From assembly GCA_964346495.1 (NCBI GenBank), contig CAYFUW010000001.1:47383-111382 (forward strand): 64,000 nucleotides of DNA. The letters run 5' to 3'. Position 1 is the first letter of the stretch. Every line of letters starts with the position of its first letter. Shown one piece after another: positions 59,624 through 64,000 of this stretch. Position numbers and translations under genes: made by a program. The notes beneath the pieces are model-generated. The model saw nothing but the letters and a program-made list of their open reading frames with translations, did no database searches and was not told the origin of the DNA. Source of the DNA: JBGZFC01 sp964346495. Lineage in GTDB: Bacteria > Bacteroidota > Bacteroidia > Bacteroidales > Dysgonomonadaceae.

Positions 59624-62239
59624 CTATTGGGTAAGTTTGTTTAATCTCATTACGATTGAAGTTTGGCTTCTGCCCATTTTGGCTGCTATATATTTCACAC
59701 TTTTACCCTCATCATGCAATTTCAATAAAAATTGGTCTGCTCCTCTTGTCCATCTTTTATTGGCATTAGGGTGCTTTACGTAGTTTTCTTCTGAAACCCT
59801 TTCGGGATGTAAGAACTCATCTACAAATACAGAAGGGAAACGCTTGTCATATAGCACAAGGGTTTTCATCTTTGCCCTTGTTATTGCCACATAAAACAAT
59901 CTACGCTCTTCTCCATATGGAAATTGGTCGCTTTTAGTGAGTACATATTTAAGCACAGGGTCATCACTCACAAGAGAAGGGAAGCCATACGTATCTTTAT
60001 TACATTGCAAAAGTATTACATAATCGGCTTCAAGACCTTTTGATTTATGTACGGTCAAAAACTCGATTTTTCGTTCTCCTATTACGTAAAAGAACCTATT
60101 ACCCTCTTTAATGGATTGATACATAAAAGAAAGGTAATAATCATCAAATGAATAACGCCCCAACAAAAATATAGATTTATCTGATGGAATAGATGCCACA
60201 AGTTGTCCTATCGTATTGCAATAATCTCGCCTATCGTAAGAATAGAACTCCAACTCTGTTTTCATTTCAGAACTGAACGAGTGTATATCTTTTTGTATTT
60301 GGGCTTTATTGCGCTGTATGAAGTGAGAGGACAACGAAACCAAAGGTTCTCCAAATCTGTACGTAGTTTCAATTTTGTTTATCTCCGTTGCTCCAAAGTA
60401 TTCGGGGAATTGATTAAAAAGAGCCATATCACTTCCCGAAAAACGATATATGGATTGCCAATCATCACCCACGCAATACAACTTTGCAGGTGGATTTCCG
60501 TCTCGTAATACTTTCAAGAAATTGTAGCGGTCAACTGATATATCTTGAAACTCGTCCACAATGATATAGTCATACTCGACAAGGTGCGAAGTACGACATA
60601 TTTCCGTGGCTTGAAGAATCGCATCGGTAAAATCAATTTGATTACTATCGCTTAATGCACTTATATAGCGCTCATATACAGGTTGAAATATATTCTTGAT
60701 AATAAAAACACTTCGCTCATCATCTGCATTCTTTGCTTGTTTCAGAACTTCTTTAACTGATTTACAACTTGATTTTACTAATGTCACGAAAGTAACAGCA
60801 AGTCGTATAAATGCCTTTTCTTGCTTACTACCTTTTGGTAAAACCAAATCATATAATTCTTCATCTGTTTTCTCTTGAATTGGTACACCTGCGTCATCTA
60901 ATAATTTTCGGAGTTTCCCCCTTATATCAGAGTAATGGAAATCTGCACTTGATGTTACTAAAAGTTGAGTGCCAAATTTTTCATGAGCTGCTTTCTTCCA
61001 AGTTATACCATCATTATATTTTTGATTGGCTTCTTCGTATGTTATATTTTTGTCTTTTGCAAACCAAGCGGGCACAAGACTATGTTCATCAACTCCAAAA
61101 TGTTCCAAATAGATGCGTTTGATTACTCCTGCTTGCTCAAAATATATTGAGAAATCGGGGCGATATTGAGAATGCATTTCATCTGCTAATTGATGTTCGT
61201 ATGGCTCTTCATATCTGAATTTTACTCCAAGTGATGATAAGACAAAGCATATCTTTTGCTCCTGTTCACTTCTCACATATATAGCCCGACCATCCATATC
61301 GGGAAACATCGCTTTTAGCTGCACGTTTTTTTGTTCCGACAACTTTTCTCGCCTTTCATTCTTGCGCTGTTCCCAATCCGCTTCATTAGATTGGTAATCA
61401 ATGAAATATTCTACTACGCTATTCTTAAAAGCCTTATTCTCTAATAGAGTGTGATAAATATCTATAAACAAAGAATCTGTATTATCGCAAATAGATGGCT
61501 TTGTACCTGTCGCTTTTCCGATAATATCAATGGCTAATTTGTGAAATGTATAACCTTTCAAGCCATCAGTAGCCATTCTTTCCGTAAGTTCGGCTGCTGC
61601 TTTGTTCGTATAACTAATGAGTAAAATTCTATGAGGTACAATGCCTTTTATTTCTGTTAGATACTTGACTTTTCCAACAATAGAAGAGGTCTTTCCACTA
61701 CCTGCGCTACTAACAACCAAGCAATTATCTTCTTCTGAAACGATTGAGCGTCTTTGCTGCTTATCCAATGGATATTTCAAACAATGGTCGAAAAATTCTT
61801 TATGTGTATTAAGTAAAGAATTTATAACCGCATCATTATGTTGCTCGACAATCTTATTGATATTTCCAAAGTCACGAATTAGGTTTGAGATTGCTACAGA
61901 TGGAGTGATATTGAAGGCTTCAAGTCTCTTGACTAATGAATGCGCCTCTTGAAAATATGGTATATAATGATTTGTGAAATCCTTTTCTTGCGTTGCAGAG
62001 ATTATCTTACATGAAAAAACATTATTAAGGTCGGTCGGAATATCAATAAATGTTTCGTTATTTAATGCCGACAATCTCTCTTTTGCTTGCTCATAATTGG
62101 ATTTATTACTATAAGAAGATATGTGGTTTAACTTTTCTGAAAGTTCCTTGGACTTGTTTTTTAGGCGTATTCGGATGGTTGCTATGATAATAATAGAGGC
62201 ACCAACGACACAAGCAATTATGGCAAGCAAAAGGTTCAT
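59624..62239 (-). CDS. UvrD/Rep-superfamily helicase, helicase IV-like, membrane-anchored, with nuclease-like insert
   Basis: 871 residues. A single membrane helix at 3-23 precedes a ~130-residue linker. Walker A is AGSGKTS at 179-185, Walker B DEFQD at 562-566, followed by GDDWQSIYRFSGSDMALF and late motifs VHKSKGLEADYVILL and RRLFYVAITRA. These closely follow E. coli helicase IV (HelD). Between motifs I and II, residues 324-380 show a PD-(D/E)XK-like pattern (E327, D362 in YRPDF, E379 in IYLEHFG). The last ~37 residues (WTRGADQFLLKLHDEGKSVK, then a helix-turn-helix-like IAAKMGRSQTSIVMRLNKL) resemble a Myb/SANT-like DNA-binding tail. A role in DNA repair or restart is inferred. It is followed at once by no partner gene; a small membrane protein gene lies 15 bp upstream. 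Confidence 0.85.
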   Translation of the reverse strand: MNLLLAIIACVVGASIIIIATIRIRLKNKSKELSEKLNHISSYSNKSNYEQAKERLSALNNETFIDIPTDLNNVFSCKIISATQEKDFTNHYIPYFQEAHSLVKRLEAFNITPSVAISNLIRDFGNINKIVEQHNDAVINSLLNTHKEFFDHCLKYPLDKQQRRSIVSEEDNCLVVSSAGSGKTSSIVGKVKYLTEIKGIVPHRILLISYTNKAAAELTERMATDGLKGYTFHKLAIDIIGKATGTKPSICDNTDSLFIDIYHTLLENKAFKNSVVEYFIDYQSNEADWEQRKNERREKLSEQKNVQLKAMFPDMDGRAIYVRSEQEQKICFVLSSLGVKFRYEEPYEHQLADEMHSQYRPDFSIYFEQAGVIKRIYLEHFGVDEHSLVPAWFAKDKNITYEEANQKYNDGITWKKAAHEKFGTQLLVTSSADFHYSDIRGKLRKLLDDAGVPIQEKTDEELYDLVLPKGSKQEKAFIRLAVTFVTLVKSSCKSVKEVLKQAKNADDERSVFIIKNIFQPVYERYISALSDSNQIDFTDAILQATEICRTSHLVEYDYIIVDEFQDISVDRYNFLKVLRDGNPPAKLYCVGDDWQSIYRFSGSDMALFNQFPEYFGATEINKIETTYRFGEPLVSLSSHFIQRNKAQIQKDIHSFSSEMKTELEFYSYDRRDYCNTIGQLVASIPSDKSIFLLGRYSFDDYYLSFMYQSIKEGNRFFYVIGERKIEFLTVHKSKGLEADYVILLQCNKDTYGFPSLVSDDPVLKYVLTKSDQFPYGEERRLFYVAITRAKMKTLVLYDKRFPSVFVDEFLHPERVSEENYVKHPNANKRWTRGADQFLLKLHDEGKSVKYIAAKMGRSQTSIVMRLNKLTQ

Positions 62240-62254
62240 ATATCAATTCTAACA

Positions 62255-62488
62255 CTAATTGCGATGAAGTTCCTCCATTATATCTTCACGGATTTTCTGT
62301 TTGCTGTCACCTAATACAAGCAAAACGATAATTCCCCAAAGTGGAGAAATAATCCAAAAGAGTAAAACCCATCCAATGGCACTACGACCTCTTTTCTTAG
62401 CCATTTTTACAGGGAGAAAGATGTAAAGCCACAGAATTAATATCAGTGCAATGATTATCGCTATTATTGAAATGGATACTTCGGTCAT
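62255..62488 (-). CDS. small two-helix membrane protein, PLDc_N-like
   Basis: 77 residues with two hydrophobic helices (about 7-27 and 40-62) joined by VKMAKKRGRSAIGWVLLFWI. The pattern of basic loop followed by a W/P-containing helix resembles the N-terminal module of cardiolipin synthases (PLDc_N), here stand-alone. The function is unknown. It lies 15 bp upstream of the helicase gene and 20 bp after the stop of the next secreted protein, so the four genes could form one operon. Confidence 0.65.
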   Translation of the reverse strand: MTEVSISIIAIIIALILILWLYIFLPVKMAKKRGRSAIGWVLLFWIISPLWGIIVLLVLGDSKQKIREDIMEELHRN

Positions 62489-62508
62489 AAAATTGAATCT
62501 ATTGAAGG

Positions 62509-63093
62509 TTACAAATCATCCATAGCTGCCGAGCGAACAGTATCAGAGTTTATTTTATCATAATACTTTAATAAAACGAAGCATTGGCTGTATTCGCCCT
62601 TTTGTAAAGACAATTGTATATCGCCATTTTTAGTTTCAAATGTAGTGTACCAAGTACATCTATCCATATATAATTCATGCAATTTTTCATTGTTAGTATC
62701 AGGAATTACTCTTCCTTGAAATTTCTCGACAACTTCGGCAGGTTCGCCATATTTTTGGGTGAGCATTGATTTAAGGTGTTCATAATCACGTTCAAGTGAA
62801 CTCCAATCCTCACATGCAGGGAAAATAACACCAATTGTACTAACAACATTTACTGCTTTAAGTGTTGAAACTCCGACAGTGCAACTCTTAAACCCTGCAA
62901 AATCACCTTGTAAAATGGCGGTTCCGTCTTGTTCTCCTAAATACTTAAATCCAGCACTTTTCATTTTAGCGACATACTCACTAAGAGTTCCATCAATAGG
63001 CACACCCTTAAAAGTCAGATGTTCTGAATTGCTTTGAGCAAATGATATAACACTCATGAACAATGTTGCAAAAAACAATATAATTTTTTTCAT
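62509..63093 (-). CDS. secreted protein of unknown function
   Basis: 194 residues from the ATG at 63093 (an ATG two codons earlier is possible). The signal peptide ends SFAQ. HLTFKGVPIDGTLSEYVAKM and later LKSMLTQKYGEPAEVVEKF resemble a repeated type of Bacteroidales periplasmic protein with helical and beta parts, but I cannot name a family. Two cysteines are in the mature part (CTVG and CEDW), with a third at RCTWY. It is 32 bp after the next upstream gene. Confidence 0.6.
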   Translation of the reverse strand: MKKIILFFATLFMSVISFAQSNSEHLTFKGVPIDGTLSEYVAKMKSAGFKYLGEQDGTAILQGDFAGFKSCTVGVSTLKAVNVVSTIGVIFPACEDWSSLERDYEHLKSMLTQKYGEPAEVVEKFQGRVIPDTNNEKLHELYMDRCTWYTTFETKNGDIQLSLQKGEYSQCFVLLKYYDKINSDTVRSAAMDDL

Positions 63094-63131
63094 ATACATA
63101 GTATTTTTAGTGTTTATAACTCAATTAGCGA

Positions 63132-63857
63132 TTATTTATTATTCTTCTTGTTTACATCCAATTCAAAAGAATACACATTGCCATTTATGGGTATGTTGAT
63201 GGTTAGAATATTTCCTTTCTTCCTTTTTATATTCATATACCCAACAATACCCTCATTAGGGTGGATTGTATTTTTCTTTAAATACCCCTGTTCTTTTGTA
63301 ACTCTTTCGTCTGCCATCAGTTTTCCATAAGTAGCAATTTGTGCATTCGCTACTAAATTTGCTTGATATGCTGCATTAGGGTTATAATGAGTGGTCATTG
63401 TAGTATAAGCATAACCATTGGGAGAATATGTGGTAGAATATGATGTGGAGTATCCTGCACTTCCTGCATTTAATCCTGCTGAAAAACCATATAGTGCCAT
63501 AGCCCAATTTTGCGTTCTCTTAACTTTCTTTTGGAATTCCTCATTGGTGTAGACCTCAAGTGAAATAGCTTCTCCTTTTTTATTTATGAGATATGCGTTT
63601 ACTTCATTAGGGTCAAAGGTTACACTTTGAGAGTTTTGGTTGTTAATATATATCCGCATTTGATAATATTTACCATAATCATCCTTTGATTCATAACAAG
63701 TTAATCCGACAACATATCCATTCATATACCGATATGCCCATAATTTCCCATCGTTATATTCAGTTGTAATAGTTGAGTCATTATCACTTATGACAAAGTT
63801 TTGAGCATAACCAATAATGGAAAAGCACGATAATATCAACACAAGTACATATCTCAT
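63132..63857 (-). CDS. secreted protein of unknown function with Tyr/Ser-rich segment
   Basis: 241 residues. The signal peptide ends GYAQ. The first ~110 residues form a beta-rich domain (SQSVTFDPNEVNAYLINKKG). Residues ~125-165 are a low-complexity Ser/Thr/Tyr/Gly stretch (AGYSTSYSTTYSPNGYAYTT). A second beta domain closes the protein (GIVGYMNIKRKKGNILTINI). I do not recognise the family. It is the first gene of the leftward unit that includes the two small envelope genes and the helicase. Confidence 0.6.
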   Translation of the reverse strand: MRYVLVLILSCFSIIGYAQNFVISDNDSTITTEYNDGKLWAYRYMNGYVVGLTCYESKDDYGKYYQMRIYINNQNSQSVTFDPNEVNAYLINKKGEAISLEVYTNEEFQKKVKRTQNWAMALYGFSAGLNAGSAGYSTSYSTTYSPNGYAYTTMTTHYNPNAAYQANLVANAQIATYGKLMADERVTKEQGYLKKNTIHPNEGIVGYMNIKRKKGNILTINIPINGNVYSFELDVNKKNNK

Positions 63858-64000
63858 AATTAGACTATATAATGTTCATACTACGAAGAAGCGTGAACCA
63901 CAATGCCACACTCTTACTTGAAGGTCGTAGGAAACCTCGGATACAGATGTAACAATAGCAGCCCACGCTATAGCGTGAGAACCACTATGCTATCCTTGTA
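63858..64000. other. right-edge non-coding sequence with a short palindrome
   Basis: This end segment has no open frame that I can support. It contains the perfect 14-bp palindrome CACGCTATAGCGTG at 63964-63977 and is richer in G and C than the preceding spacer. It could be part of a repeat, structured RNA or element that continues beyond the window. Confidence 0.35.

Overview
The window looks like chromosomal DNA of a Bacteroidales bacterium (phylum Bacteroidota), AT-rich. Four things point there: a SusC/SusD outer-membrane pair, two secreted proteins with type IX secretion sorting tails and gingipain-like cleaved-adhesin domains, promoters of the Bacteroidota type (TTG, 19-21 bp, TAnnTTTG), and gene neighbourhoods typical of the order (glmM next to a DUF4827 lipoprotein, rpe-comEC-nrnA, mnmG-apt-uvrC-dtd-mazG). 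I could not name a genus. No rRNA, tRNA, CRISPR array or intact transposase was seen.

Layout. 0-6.5 kb: start of a peroxiredoxin-like gene, DUF4827 lipoprotein, glmM, DUF368 membrane protein, aspartate kinase, maf and comB. 6.5-10.5 kb: a repeat-dense spacer and two tandem paralogous secreted adhesin-like proteins. 10.7-18.2 kb: S4 RNA-binding protein, pth-rplY, a GH3/beta-lactamase-type fusion enzyme, aroB and a lipoprotein of the tyrosine-phosphatase fold that lacks the catalytic cysteine. 18.2-18.7 kb: a 575-bp, very AT-rich spacer with clustered TTATCAACA boxes, a candidate replication origin. 18.7-31.2 kb: a co-directional run of nadA, rluF, ychF, mltF-like, a small ORF, rpe, comEC, nrnA, valS and a fructosamine-kinase-like gene. 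31.5-37.7 kb: HhH protein, radical SAM protein, YqaA-family protein, polA and a polyprenyl synthase. 38-49 kb: SusD/SusC, Hsp20, a calcineurin-like phosphoesterase and a large GH2 beta-galactosidase. 49-55.8 kb: deoC, HXXEE protein, mazG-like, dtd, uvrC, apt and mnmG, with a consensus parS site before mnmG. 56-57.3 kb: two small envelope genes, both broken. 57.6-63.9 kb: ybeY, an SpmA/SpmB-like fusion, a membrane-anchored helicase IV-like protein and three uncharacterised envelope proteins.

Two features stand out. First, four genes between 40.5 and 56.8 kb (susC, the phosphoesterase, a beta-barrel protein, a lipoprotein) are each interrupted by one in-frame stop codon (TAG, TAG, TAA, TGA) with clear coding sequence on both sides. 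All three stop codons are involved and TAG is a normal terminator of many intact genes here, so gene decay or assembly error fits better than recoding. Second, spacers carry several families of short palindromic repeats. Some are assembled in a fixed module order, and one is inserted in frame inside valS. The perfect parS site and the TTATCAACA cluster together suggest the window lies near the chromosome origin.

I found no clearly new defence or mobile system. The less usual candidates are the GH3/beta-lactamase fusion, the pseudophosphatase lipoprotein, the helicase with nuclease-like insert and DNA-binding-like tail, and the mosaic repeat element.
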